64,000 nt of DNA from assembly GCA_051294375.1 (NCBI GenBank), contig CM119266.1, positions 10,701,571 to 10,765,570 of the forward strand, read 5' to 3'. The translations under genes and the position numbers were made by a program. Positions 50,116 to 62,699 of this stretch are shown here, in pieces; position 1 is the stretch's first letter; every line of letters starts with the position of its first letter. The notes below the pieces were generated by a model. It saw nothing but the letters and a program-made list of their open reading frames with translations, searched no databases and was not told the DNA's origin. Origin of the DNA: Paraspadella gotoi. Its lineage: Eukaryota; Chaetognatha.

Positions 50116-50636
50116 TCTCTCTCTCTCTCTCTCTCTCCTCTCTTCTCTCTCTTCATCTCTCTACTTATTTTTTTTGCCCCCGTCGCCGGATTCTGGAAGG
50201 ATTCTCGTCCCGGCGCCAACGCGAGAAGGCGTGACGGATCGACGTTGGCGCGGCGCCAAACAAATGGCGCGCGAAAAGTCGGGGGATTGGGAAGTTGGCG
50301 CGCCGGAGGGATTAGCGGCTCCTCTCTCTCGCCCCTCGCCCCCAACACGCTTGACGCCGCCTCTATTCTCGATTCTCTCCCGAAAAAGAAACAAATCATG
50401 AATCCCGCCCAACGACTAATCTGGGTCAAAAAAGTCAAACCGATTTCGAGTTGGTTTCTTTTTTTGGGCCTTAGATGATTTTTTTTTGGCGCCAAAATTT
50501 GATGGAATCAGTCTGCAAATTTGCGATGTTTGAAACGAATTATTTCCCTTTAACTTTTTTTTCATTTGTCTCCGGGTAAAATTCGATAAAGATATTATTG
50601 TTTGATGTGCTCTCTCTCTCTCTCTCTCTCTCTCTC
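50116..50636 (+). repeat. Block following copy 2, repeated at about 52086-52690
   Basis: CT run, then the GATTCTGGAAGGAT segment, a CpG-rich stretch and TTTGTCTCCGGGTAAAA, ending in a CT run at a 25-N gap. The same series reappears at 52086-52690 with indels. Confidence 0.8.
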
Positions 50637-50661
50637 NNNNNNNNNNNNNNNNNNNNNNNNN
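50637..50661. other. Assembly gap (25 N)
   Basis: Fixed-size gap inside a CT run. Confidence 1.
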
Positions 50662-52085
50662 TCTTTTTAACATGTTCGACATTTCTCATAAATCCATCTT
50701 TCTTCTTCCCCCACCCCGCCTCTTTCCCCATTCTTCTTTCCTCTTGATTAATGATACGATTTTTTTCTTGCTTTCGACATAATTTTTGTTTTCTTCATCA
50801 TCAGTTCGAGTCCCGTAACTCCGCAAGCGTTTAAGCGCCCGGATTGGCGCTTGGAGACTGAGTTCTTTCGATCGTGTGGAAGTGTGGCTGAGCGCAGTGC
50901 AGGCGCAATGGGTTTGGCACTTGGTTGGGGTAGGGCGCGGCCTTTGTATGTGTGGACGAGTTGCTCGTGGAGACAGCGTCCGATAGGAGGGATCGAGGCG
51001 AGGAACTGGGAAAGCTCCCGATTTGGGGCCCATCCCGGCGCTCCTCCGACGCCCCCCGGCTCATGCGGCCCCCTGCGTGGCTAAGGGAACAAAAGGGGGG
51101 GAAGCGGGCTGGTGCCCATGATGATGAGTATCGTAAAAAAAATTCGCTTCCCCCGGTAATTCGCTGCTTTGCGTCGCCGCCGGTTTTCTTCCTTCTTCTT
51201 TTTTCTTTCCTTTTTCCTTCTGGATCGATTAGCCGATAACGACCTCAGCATTTAGAAAATCCCCAACTTTGTCTTTCCTTCCTTAGTTCTTACCATCCGG
51301 TACTCGTGAATCGGCTAATTACTTTTTTTTATTCGGTCATTGTCCCACCCATTGTAATTAAGCCCCAGATCCAATCGCAATCCGATCGATATTAACCTCT
51401 CGGTTTTCGGTTGCTCTTATATGCCCCTAGAACGTGCGTTTTTTATTTATAGCTGTGTTGTGATAATGGTCGCGAGTGGGCTGAATATATCCGTTCGAAT
51501 TCTTCCATGGAACGAGAGTCCATGGGTTATGGAACCCAGGCTTGAGGGGTTTGCCACACCCCTAAGGTTATGGCTTTACGGCTCGTCTCGCCACCTTCCC
51601 GCAGGGTATCGGTACCGTTGGGATTGAAACCCCTGGTACCTAGTGGTCATAAGTAGATGGCGCCGTTCTCAAAGAGCAAACGAGGTTCACAACTTGAAAT
51701 TGTTTCCAATTGCTTAGTTTAGGGTGCCGGAGCTGTGCTGACCACTCATAGGGCAATGCCGACTTCATAGCCTTTAAAACAAAAAAAACCAAAAGAAAAC
51801 AAATGTCTAGATTGCTTTTTTTAAAAAAAGTAACAAATTCCTCTTGTTATAAATTAAAAGAATTCGAAATAGTTTTCTTTTAAATTTAATAATCGGTTTT
51901 TTTATCGACAGAACAAATCATGGTTTCCTGTTTTTTAAATTAAACCTCGCACTGGCTTCCTACGCGATACCTCACAGAAATACATAACAAAACGAATGAC
52001 CACAACACGGACCAACCCACAAAACGTCAAACGTTACATTACGAGTTATCGTTGGCCCTCAAAGCGAATAATGTTCGTCATCTCT
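50662..52085 (+). repeat. Duplicated block, partial copy 3
   Basis: Matches the second part of copies 1 and 2 (from TCTTTTTAACATGTTCGACA, equivalent to 45905 onward), with larger indels and scrambled-looking short insertions. Confidence 0.85.
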
Positions 52086-52086
52086 C

Positions 52087-52117
<31 letters not shown>

Positions 52118-52690
52118 CTATCTCTCCTCTCTCCTCTTTTCTTCTCTCTCATCTCTCTCTCTCTCTCTATTATTTTTCCCGTCGCCAGCGATTCTGGAAG
52201 GATCCTCCCTCGTCGACGCGCGCGCCAACGCTGACGAGAAGGCCGTGACGCGATCGCGTTGGGCGCGGCGCAAAAACAAATTGGCGGCTGCGCTGAAAAT
52301 CGGCGTGGGAGGATTGTTGGATAGCTTGCCGCCGCGTTGAGGGTATTAGCGGCCCTATCCTCTGATCGTCCCGTCCCCTCGGCCCCCAAACACGCTGACG
52401 CCGCCTCTTTTCTCGTTTCTCTCCCGAAAAAAGAAAGCAAATCATGAATCCGCCACAACGACTTAATTGCTGGGTCAAAAAATGTCAAAACCGCATTGTC
52501 GGATTGTTGGTTTCCTTTTTTGGGCCTTAGGAATGATTTTTTTTTTTTGCTGCCAAAATATTTGATGGAAATCACTAGTAGTTCTCGCAAATCTTGCGAG
52601 TGTTTGAAACGATTATTTCCCGTTTTAACTTTTTTTCAATTTGTCTCCGGGTAAAAATCGATTAATAAGATATATATTGTTTTCTGATGG

Positions 52691-55583
52691 CTCTTTCTTC
52701 TGCCTCTCTCTCTCCTCTCTCTTCTCTCTCCTCTCCCCTTCCTCTCTCTTCTCTCTTACCTCTCTCTCTACTCTCTCTCCATTCTTGATTCGATTTATTG
52801 AATTTATAATGATTATATATGCCTTCACTTATCGTCATCTTTCTATCAATTTCCTTCTGCTCCTTCGTTATCGTTCCCAATTTTTTTTTTTTTCGCCGAC
52901 CCCCTGTAACCTCTATCTCCTACCCCCCCACCCCACTTTTTCCCCCACCCCACTATCCCACTCTTTCCATCAACTTCTTTGGCTTTGCAGGGAAGAGGCT
53001 CTGCACATTATCCGGAAATTCAAAGATGTCGCGACGTTCGCCGTCAGTTTTGTTCATGACCATGACATCAATCCTCACTCCTCCACTCTTGATTCTTTAC
53101 ATTTCTTTCTACCTTCTTCTCTTCTCCTCTCTCCTTCTCTCTCTTCTCTCTCTCTCTATCATCTCTCTCTCTCCTCTCTTCTCTCTCTTTCTCTCTCCTC
53201 TCACCCATTACTCCTCACAAACTCCCGTGCCCGAGATTCGCTGATCGTCACCGTTCGACACGGAGTCGCTTATTTTCGGCGCCGAGATTTCAATCACGCC
53301 GACCGACGATAAATCGAAATTCATCGAGAATTTCTCTTAACGATGGATCGCAATCATCGGACGCGCGCGATTCGGCGCCACCGGGCTGTGCCGCGCAGCG
53401 AGCAGAAAAGTGAGGCGGGGTGGGCAGCGAGACGGGGCAGCGAGAGGTTTCGCGAGTGGCTGGCCACAGAGAGTGAGCGGGCTTGTGCTGCGGTGTGGCT
53501 TCCCGTCTGGCTCATCGCGCGCAACGTCCGAATACGTGCGCGCTTGCTTCATGAATTTGTATTGTCGAAACTGTTAAGGAGTAGCGCTGATGGCAGAGGA
53601 GTGGAGCCTTGTCGACGGGGGCAGGGCGGGGGGAGAGGCGTCGGTTTTTGTCGCGAAACGATATTTTTTCTCTGTCGAGGGACGCGACGCGTCGACGCAA
53701 TGTCGTATTTCTTCATTGAACCGAGAAATCGATGATGGAAGAATTAAACTTGACTTTACTCCAAAAAAAATATTGATAAATAATTAATTTTCTCTTTGTG
53801 AAGAGAAAAAGTTTTTTTAAAGTTCGGTTCGTTGCCATTAAAGAAGCGACGATATGATACAGTCACAAACACAATCGCTCAGTGTTGTTCAATGATGAAT
53901 ATAAGCGTTCCTGAGGTTCAACACGCAGAATAAGTATTAGTAGACGTTATAAAACGCCCTCGCCATATTTGATCAACCTTTTTTTCCCTATGATCCTATC
54001 CGCCCTTTCTTCCATTTTATTTTCATCGCAACCAATCTTTTTCTATTCCCAAATGGTCTTTTGTCTAGCAGGTAAAAAGTGACGCGAGTCACCACCCCGC
54101 CAAACTGAATTTCCGCTGCCAGAAACGAAAAAGTAGATGGCGTGGCGACCATAAACACGTCGATGAACCCGGAAGACGCTTGTGTCAGCAAACGCCCCCA
54201 AAAAAATTGCGTAGGCGCGAAGTCGATTCCCGCATGGCTTCTCTTATCTTGCCAGAGATGGCGCTTCGAAATTGGCGATGTGGACGGGGTGGAAATCGTC
54301 TGCAGTTCGATTCCAGCCTCCCTCGCCCGAATTTGCATGGGTTCGCGGTTAATTATTCCTCACACCTCGCGCGCTTCCTGCCCTCATTAGTTATTGGTGA
54401 CCTTTTCTCTGGTGTTCTTCGTTAATTATTAGGAGCAGATAGGAAGAATAGCAATAGCCCACAGAGGTCTTATTGGATCCGTTGAGAACGTGATACGAAT
54501 TCGTTACCTTCCGCTTTGGAAACAAAGCACCACAAGACTCTCTCACTTAATAATTCCAAAAATAAAAAGACCAACGCCCAGAGTTTTCCGTTCCGATTCC
54601 GACCGACCCGAAACGTTCCACGTTTTCGGCCGGGGAAATAGGAAGAGAGAAGAAGTGAGGAGAGAAGAGAGATGAAGGAGAACGAGGAGAGGAAGAAGAA
54701 GAGAGGGAGAGGAGAGGAGTGATGAGAGAGATGATGAAGAAGAAGAGAGAAAGGAGGGAGAGAGAGAAAAGATAAGTTCCGAGTCGATTTTATCGGGTGA
54801 GTTCGGTTTTCACGGTCGACGAACCTTTTCGCCTTTCGTTATCGGCCTCGATCTCGATCGACTGAGAAAACGAGACCTTTGTTGTTGTTATCGGACAAAC
54901 GGTTACTCTTTGCTAATTTTAAGTTTCATCTTCACTATACTTCCCATCTTGACAACAATAGTTTTTCTTTTCCGTATGCTCAACTATTTAATGGGGTTTA
55001 ATAACTGCTCACATTCTTGCTTGCAAGGTTTCCTTGCACCCAATTTTTGCTCATGTCTATTCCGACTTTTTTTCGTATTCGTTAAGATTCCTTGTCTCAC
55101 TGAGCCCTTTACCATCCTCCCTCTACCGTCCCGTCATCGGTCACTCTCTACCCCGACTTGACCAGTGACCCAACTGACCATCCCGTCTCACCTAATCCTT
55201 CTACAATCTCTCTCCCTTTTTCATTTCGTACCCTTTCCAACCTCCTGCACTTTTTTCCATCCCTTCTTCCCTCGTCACCCTGTCGACTTTATTCCGTTGC
55301 TCCTTTCGCGGCCGACGCCTCCGTCGTTGTCGTCGTCGTCGTCCTTCACGTTTCTCCTCCGCGTCCGCAGCCTCCGCAGCCTCCGCAGGACTCCGCAGCC
55401 GGCCGCGGCAGCCGCGATCCTGCGCCCATCGGCTGCAGTTCTCTCTCGACGTGCAGCGCCGGCCCGTTCGACCCGACGTCCTGCAGCGCCGGACCCGCGC
55501 GACGATCGCTGCATTCGAACGCATGAGAGAACCCATGGATGCTCGGCGCCGACTCCGAATCACGTCATTCGGAATCTCGACCC
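52691..55583. other. CT-rich and CpG-rich region, no supported gene
   Basis: Contains CT runs (52700-52790, 53120-53205), a GA-rich stretch (54640-54780) and a CpG-rich segment (55300-55583) with GTCGTC and GCAGCCTCC repeats that stops at a gap. A possible but unrecognised exon-like segment sits near 52990-53040 after a good acceptor (TTTGCAG). Confidence 0.4.
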
Positions 55584-55724
55584 NNNNNNNNNNNNNNNNN
55601 NNNNNNNNNNNNNNNNNNNNNNNNNNNNNNNNNNNNNNNNNNNNNNNNNNNNNNNNNNNNNNNNNNNNNNNNNNNNNNNNNNNNNNNNNNNNNNNNNNNN
55701 NNNNNNNNNNNNNNNNNNNNNNNN
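55584..55724. other. Assembly gap (141 N)
   Basis: Run of N directly after a CpG-rich segment, so an exon or promoter could be missing. Confidence 1.
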
Positions 55725-57272
55725 TCTAAACGATTTTTTTATATATTTTTCCCCCGAGGACGCGAACGAGCGAAATCGAAAATCTTTTTTTCCCTTTCCC
55801 ATGACGAAATAAATTGGTGACGATTGAATTTGTCGCAGCAAAAGTCAACTTAAAAAAAAAAAAAAAAAAAAATTATATCCGCTCCGTCTCTAGTTTCCCT
55901 TTCTAAAGCAAACAACGGATCAAACCTTTCTCCCCCTCCAGCCGGAGGTATCTTGAGAAACTTTTTTCGCCTCCCCCCTTGGCTTCGTTTAGTTTCACAT
56001 GACAAACAAAATTATAAAAAAAAACAAAAAACAAACAAGAAAACGACTTTTTTTATGAAAATTCTAACGTCGATCGTTTTCATTTTCGCAGATTCCCAAC
56101 TCGGAGCGAATTTCGCCCTTCGGTCCCCTCCGGATGTGAGAGGATTCTAAAGTCGAAAGAAGAAAAATTCTCCGGATGAAATTGGACACTGGCAAAAAGG
56201 GGAAAAAAAACTGCTCAGTGCTCACACGGAGACGCACACACACACAGTCACACACAGTCACTCACACACAAAAAGGGATATTTTTACGGAGAAAAAGTTG
56301 CAGTTGGGTTCGAAGCATCGCGGGATTGGTTTAAAACGAGATTTGAATCAAGGATAAAAAAAAAAAATCTTTAGAAGTTTAACTTTTTAAAAGCGAATTT
56401 AATCAGCCGATTTTGACTTAGAAACGAAAGGAAAACCATTTACGAGGTTGTCTCCTCGCCCTTTTACTGATAACCGAGCACAATGCGATCTGAGAACGAA
56501 TGAGAAAAGCGACTAACGAGGACAAATGAGAATCGTCAACGTTATTAGTCGTAAAATTGTTGGACAATGCGTATGGATTAAGCTTTAAAGGCCGGTCGGC
56601 CGTTCAAAGCCTCGACGGTGGCAGAAAATGTCTTTCGCAAAGAAGAAGAGAAAAAAAGAGTAAAGAAAGATGAAAGGATCTTAAGCGAAGAAAAGAGAAA
56701 ACGGGCCTCAGGGGACACAACTGATTTCGCCGCCGCAGAATGCGACGGCAACGAGCGTGGCGGAGTCAGAATGATACGGCCGTGGTAGAGAGGACGAGAA
56801 CAGTGGCAGAATACTACGGCAACCATCGTGGTGGAGACAACGACGACGATGATGACAATGATGACGAAGGAATGCGCCTTTGCTGGGACATTTTAAAAAA
56901 TAAATGGTTTGAAAAAACGGTCAACATTTTCAATAAATGGTATCAAATACATTAAAAAAAGTTTACTTCAATCTTATCTTATTTCTCTAACTTATTGTTT
57001 CTTAACTTCTATTTATTTTTCTAAACAATTATTATACATTATTTGGTTTTTATGGCTTTTACATCTACTTTACGTACAGCTTAACTAAACTTTTTATCTT
57101 TATACCTTCTTAAAACTAAAGACCTCACTTTCTCAACATAGCGATCCACACCGAAACCTTTTAACTAGACTATTAACTAAACTATTAACTAAAACCTTCC
57201 ACCCATGTCTTAGTCTTTCTATCCCATCCAGCGTAACCTCGTTGAAAGCCATCATCCTCTCCACCTCTTCTT
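55725..57272. other. Unassigned region
   Basis: AT-rich with a short CACACA tract near 56230-56270 and an Asp-rich open frame at 56740-56955 driven by GACGATGATGA repeats. No gene supported. Confidence 0.4.
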
Positions 57273-57297
57273 NNNNNNNNNNNNNNNNNNNNNNNNN
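57273..57297. other. Assembly gap (25 N)
   Basis: Fixed-size gap. Confidence 1.
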
Positions 57298-57499
57298 TCT
57301 TGGTTCTACCCATCGCCCCCAACTCACCTAGCATCCCGGCCCGGCACTGCCCCCCCCTCTCTCTCCCCTCCCCCACGCCCCCCCCTCAGAGGCCGAAATG
57401 AAATCCGGGTCTTCGCGTGTGACAAATCCTTCCATATTGGGAAACAAGTTCATTTCGACGTCGGCTGGCGGAAACGAGAAAGTGAAAACCGGAACGCTC

Positions 57500-58320
57500 G
57501 GCGCTCGCGTTCGGTGCCGCCGCGCGCGGCGCTTGCCGGCGCTGGCGTTCGCGGAGCTCGTCCCGGCGTCGGAGCCCATTCCCTGCAACGATGCGCAGGG
57601 GAATCGGGTGAGGGGCGTGTCGGTGGGCGAGATCTCAAATTAGACCGCCTCCTGGTGAACACTTTTTTTTTATTCTTCTTAAAAGTGGATTGTAAAATTT
57701 ACCACAAAATCCTTGACTGAAATTCCGTAAGTTTGCAACTTATGGATTATTAAAAACAATCCTTCGGGTTTGACGGAGCTATATTTAAAAATGGAGATTT
57801 TTTCTTACGCCCCATGATTTTTATCAGACTTAAATAACGGCGCTTTTTTTTAGTTTATTTTATAAATTGATAGTCTTGTCGAATTATTTAGGTTCCCATC
57901 CCTTTCTAATACAATGTTTATCTCTCCTTTGGGTTCGGCGCCGCGGCGGCGCTTGCGGCGCTGGCGTCGGAGCTCGTCCCGGGTCGGAGCCCATTTCCCT
58001 GCAACGATGCGCAGGGGAATCGGAGGGGGGGGGGAACGAAGGCGGCGGCGGCGGTGGCGAATTCTCAAATTAGACCGGTGAACACTTTTTTTTTTATCTC
58101 TAAAGTGGATGTAAAATTTACCACAAATCCTGACTGAAATTCCGTTAAGTGCAACTTATGGATTAATTAAAAACAATCCTCGGTTGCGGAGTAATTTAAA
58201 AATGGAGATTTTTTTTACGCATGATTTTTATCAGACTAAATAAGGCTTTTTTTAGTTTATTATAAATTGATAGTCTTGTACGAATTATTTAGTCCCATCC
58301 CTTTCTAATACAATGTTAAA
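57500..58320 (+). repeat. Tandem duplication, two units of about 400-416 bp
   Basis: TGCAACGATGCGCAGGGGAA occurs near 57585 and 58001. The following sequence (GTGAACACTTTTTTTT, TTTACCACAAA, ATGGAGATTTTTT, TCCCATCCCTTTCTAATACA) repeats in the same order with many indels, again resembling unpolished assembly. Confidence 0.8.
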
Positions 58321-58424
58321 ACTCTTACTCCACCTATTATATTTATTTAAAAAATCACAGATTGAAATAACAACAAACAGGAAAATCGCCTTTACTCACT
58401 GCGCCCTCACAGTTCTTCCGACGA

Positions 58425-58462
<38 letters not shown>

Positions 58463-58709
58463 NNNNNNNNNNNNNNNNNNNNNNNNNNNNNNNNNNNNNN
58501 NNNNNNNNNNNNNNNNNNNNNNNNNNNNNNNNNNNNNNNNNNNNNNNNNNNNNNNNNNNNNNNNNNNNNNNNNNNNNNNNNNNNNNNNNNNNNNNNNNNN
58601 NNNNNNNNNNNNNNNNNNNNNNNNNNNNNNNNNNNNNNNNNNNNNNNNNNNNNNNNNNNNNNNNNNNNNNNNNNNNNNNNNNNNNNNNNNNNNNNNNNNN
58701 NNNNNNNNN
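58463..58709. other. Assembly gap (247 N)
   Basis: Run of N starting within a CT run. Confidence 1.
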
Positions 58710-59269
58710 CTGGCTACCCCAATGGCTCGCACCAATCCCGATGCCAACAACGATGCTCTATTTCCATACTTTCTTTTATGGAAAGTTCTGCTATAGATTA
58801 ATTATAGATATATTTTATATTACATAGAGATTATTGTACATTTAAGTATTATACATACATTAGAACTGTAATATGTATGTAAAATTAAGCACGCAAAGCT
58901 CGAGCTTACCTTTTATCTTCTTTTTGGTTTAAAAACCTAAATAACCTGAGTACCTTGTGCCCAAAAAGAAATCTTTTACTAAAGTATGAATAAAAAAAAT
59001 GTATATATATTCTCAGGAAAATTAAAAATAAAAAAAGGGTTTATTGACTAACGAGGCGAAATATCTGAAGAGACGACTGACTTCGATTCGAACCTATAAT
59101 CTTCTTTCCAGGAATTTTCTTTCTTTTTTCTCTCATTTTCATTTTTATACAGTTTTACATTTTTTTCGGTTTTTTTTCTCAGTCACTTTTTGCTACTCCT
59201 TTTATTTATAGTATTATATAGTTTGATAGTATTTGCGGTTTCTTAGTAAGTTTTTCTATCTTTCAGTAA

Positions 59270-59290
59270 CTCTTTCTTTCTTTATTTTTT

Positions 59291-59346
<56 letters not shown>

Positions 59347-59603
59347 TCGTTCTTTCTTATTATTCGATCATTCATTTTCGTATTTCATATCCTTCTTAAC
59401 ACTTTTTTTTTCCACACCGTCCACACTGTCTTTAAATCTACTTCTTATTTCTTTCTTTTTCTTTCATTCAACATTTTTTTCTTTTTTTTTTCGATCTTCA
59501 TCATCCGTTCTCCGTCCCGGCCTTGCCCTCAGTGAAAGGGGGTGTGAAATTCTGTTTCTTTGATTCGAGTCGAGACGCCACTCAATCCGAATGCGCCTCT
59601 TCA

Positions 59604-59639
<36 letters not shown>

Positions 59640-60070
59640 TTTCTTTCGTTTCTTCTGCTTTTCTTTATCATTTCTTTTCCCTTTCTCCTTTCCTTTCTTT
59701 CCTTTATTTTTTTCTTAATAATTATCTTTTTATATTCTTCCTTTTTTTCAATTTTCTTCTCTTTTTTTTTCTTCCGTTGATCTCCCGTCTTTCTGGTCTT
59801 TTCTTTCCTTGTCTATAGTCTGTTCTTTCCTTTCTTCTTTCATTTCTTTCTTTCTCTCTTTTCTTTCTTTCTTTTTTCTTTCTTTTCTTTTCCGTTTTAC
59901 GGCTTTTTTTTTTCTTTCGTTTTTTCTCTTTCTCTCTTTGGTTATTTTGTCGTCTTTCTTCGGTAATTTTTTATTTGTTTTTATTTTTTTTTATAAATTT
60001 TTAAGTTTTTAAATAAAAAATTTCTTTTCTTTTTTTTTTTTTTTCTTTCTTTATTTTTTAAATACTTTTT
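59270..60070 (+). repeat. (TTTC)n-rich pyrimidine tract
   Basis: Several pure TTTC arrays (59296-59348, 59606-59636) inside about 0.8 kb of almost unbroken pyrimidine. Ser/Phe/Leu frames here are repeat translations. Confidence 0.9.
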
Positions 60071-60234
60071 TTTGTTCAATCCTTCATTTCCTCAGAACGC
60101 GAGGACGTCAAAAAGAATTTACGAAGGAAATAAATAGGGGAGCGGTCAGAAAAGAGGTGGTATGAGATAGGAAAACAGGGAGGACAAGAAAAAAGGAAAA
60201 GAGAAGACGAGAAGATGAAAAGCAAGATAAATAT

Positions 60235-60345
60235 TATAGTACGGCTACAGAGAAAATAAATAGAAAAATGAAAAATTACATTTTTTTGCAAAAACCATCA
60301 TTTTCTTTTACTCCACACACCTGTATTTTTAATCAAAAGAGTGAT
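60235..60345 (+). repeat. Repeated segment, partner at about 62905-63000
   Basis: CTACAGAGAAAATAAAT through CTCCACACACCTGTATTTTT and AAGAGTGA recurs near 62905-63000 in the same orientation with few changes. Confidence 0.8.
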
Positions 60346-60851
60346 TCAATACAGGAGAAAAATAAAATCACAAACAAAAAAACCAACATCAAAAAACAAC
60401 GTGTCGCAAACAAAAGAAATAAAAGGCACGCGAGGGCGGATAGTTGATAAACCAGTAAGCGACACTGCCCGTTCAACGCAAGCATGCGTTAGAAAGAAAC
60501 GTGAAAGACCGGGCGCGCCGTTTTGTTTTTTTTTTCTGAATTGGAAAATAATATTAAGACTTCCTGGGTCCAGACCTCTCTCTCTCATCTCTCTCTGCCT
60601 TCTCTCTCATCTCCCTCTCTCCTCTCGTCTCTCTTCGTCTCTCATCTCTCTCTCTCGATCGTCTCTCCCCTCCACTTCACCTCCCAGTAATATTCGTTTT
60701 TTTCCAGCGAAGCTAAGAAGTTTCCCCTCAACAAGAGAGGCAATGAGGCGAATTGTTTCGATATTAAGGAACTATTCTTTTTTTTTTTTTTTTCTTTTTT
60801 TTCTGTTCCAATATATAAGTTTTTTTTATTTTCGAGGCAAGCAATTCCCCT

Positions 60852-60876
60852 NNNNNNNNNNNNNNNNNNNNNNNNN
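60852..60876. other. Assembly gap (25 N)
   Basis: Both sides carry the same TTTCCCCTCAACAAGAGAGG-like segment, suggesting an overlap that was not merged. Confidence 1.
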
Positions 60877-61221
60877 GCTATAAATTTCCCTCAACAAGAG
60901 AGGCAATGAAGCGAATTTCATTTAAGGACTAATTTCTTTTTTTCTATATAATTTTTTTCGGCACAATTCCTGCCCCCCTTCCTCCGCTCCCCCCCCCCAA
61001 ATAAAGAGGGGGGATGTGGGTAATGCCGGTCGGATTCTCTCGGCCGACGATTGGCCGAGATACGAAAGCCGGCGAACAAACAAAAGAAGAAAGAGAGAGA
61101 GAGAGAGAAAGAAAGAAAAAAAAGAAGCGGGGATGTTTTTCTTGCGCTGCTATCATTCCCTTATTGTTGAATTTCAAAAGTTTCGCTATACGAGAACTCG
61201 CGAACTCGGGGAGGGTAAACT

Positions 61222-61347
<126 letters not shown>

Positions 61348-61618
61348 AGAGCGTCGGGCGCCTATTTTTAAACAGTTAACCCGAGTGGTTCCAATGAAAT
61401 TTACATCGCAATCGAGTTTCATCGGTGATTCTGCGTTAGGAATCGACATCAAAACGAAAAAAGAGAGAAAGAAAGAATCTCGAGTTTCCAAAATCTGACG
61501 CGGCATTTTCTTTTTTTCTTTTTCGTTTCCACTTTTTTTTGCAGGAAAAAAAAAACTGCCACTGCATTCACGCAGACCGCTTCTAGACGCATCTCACAAA
61601 CGTCAGCCACATCTCTCT

Positions 61619-61700
<82 letters not shown>

Positions 61701-61968
61701 ATTTTTTCAGTCAATTTTTCCTTAATTTTCTGTTAAAAAGCAAAAAAAAAAGTGTGTTAGCAACACGTTCATTTTTGACGGGATATAATGTGCATTAATG
61801 ATTTTTTTTTACATAGGATTCTCTTTAATATTTCAGATGCACTTTATATACTTTCAATTCTTCATCCTCTTCTCTTCCCGCTACTTCTTTGCTTCTTCCT
61901 TCTCCTCCTCCTCCTCCTCCTCCTCCTTCTCACCCCACTACCTTTCGGATCTCGCCCTACCTTGTTTC

Positions 61969-62069
<101 letters not shown>

Positions 62070-62445
62070 TTTTACTGGGATTCATTCTCTCTCTTCTCCC
62101 GTTGAATCTTTTTTTTTTTTTTTAAGCCAAAACGATTCTTTACCCAAGTAGAAAAAAAAAGGACAAATTCGTTCTCCCTTCGTCGAGAGAAAAAAAAAAC
62201 CCAGACGGCAAGAAATTAATTTGGAGTAACAAACAAACTGGATCTAAGTTTAAATCATTACATCGTTGTATGCATATATATAAAAAAAAAAAGGATCGGG
62301 ACCAATGCCTAGTTTTTTGGGGGCCGTTGAAAGAAGAGAACAAACACATTGTAAGAGGATTAAGACATGCCTATTGGCAGCGGAGCGCGGTTTACTTTGT
62401 TGCCGTCTTTAAAAATTCAATTTCGATTCAACCCTTCGTCGCTCA

Positions 62446-62622
62446 ATGCGCCTTGAAAACAAAACGGCTCTTCCCATCGACCGAAGCTTCACTACTAGCG
62501 CCTTCTTCCTCGCCGCTTTGAACGCCATCTTGTTTACGTCTCTCGGCCTCGTTTTGATTGTTGCTCAGAAAGCCAATCGAGTCGGTCTTTTGACGACGGC
62601 TTTCGGAGAACTATCAAAGTAA
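62446..62622 (+). CDS. Candidate 58-residue single-helix membrane protein
   Basis: ATG 62446 to TAA 62620-62622. Starts MRLENKTALPIDRSFTTS, followed by a hydrophobic segment of about 25 residues (AFFLAALNAILFTSLGLVLI) and a short tail ending FGELSK. It is one of the few open frames in this part that is neither simple repeat nor low complexity. There is no recognised family. It could equally be the last exon of a longer spliced gene, or chance. An in-frame TAA lies shortly upstream. Confidence 0.3.
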   Translation: MRLENKTALPIDRSFTTSAFFLAALNAILFTSLGLVLIVAQKANRVGLLTTAFGELSK

Positions 62623-62699
62623 GGCTGATGGGAAATATCATCGTGATGTCGGAGACAATCGGAGTCGGAGTTTCAAGAAAATTGAAAACGGTTCATCAC

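Noticed and set aside
52980-53045. Exon-like segment EEALHIIRKFKDVATF after a good acceptor
   Set aside because: No matching donor and partner exon in phase could be found; kept only as a remark in the region entry.
53988-54338. 116-codon minus-strand frame with possible coding look
   Set aside because: No domain recognised and an equally open frame exists on the other strand.
57328-57643. Frames on both strands in GC-rich DNA beside a gap
   Set aside because: Sequence quality is doubtful (indel-rich duplicate at 57921-58320) and neither strand gives a known protein.
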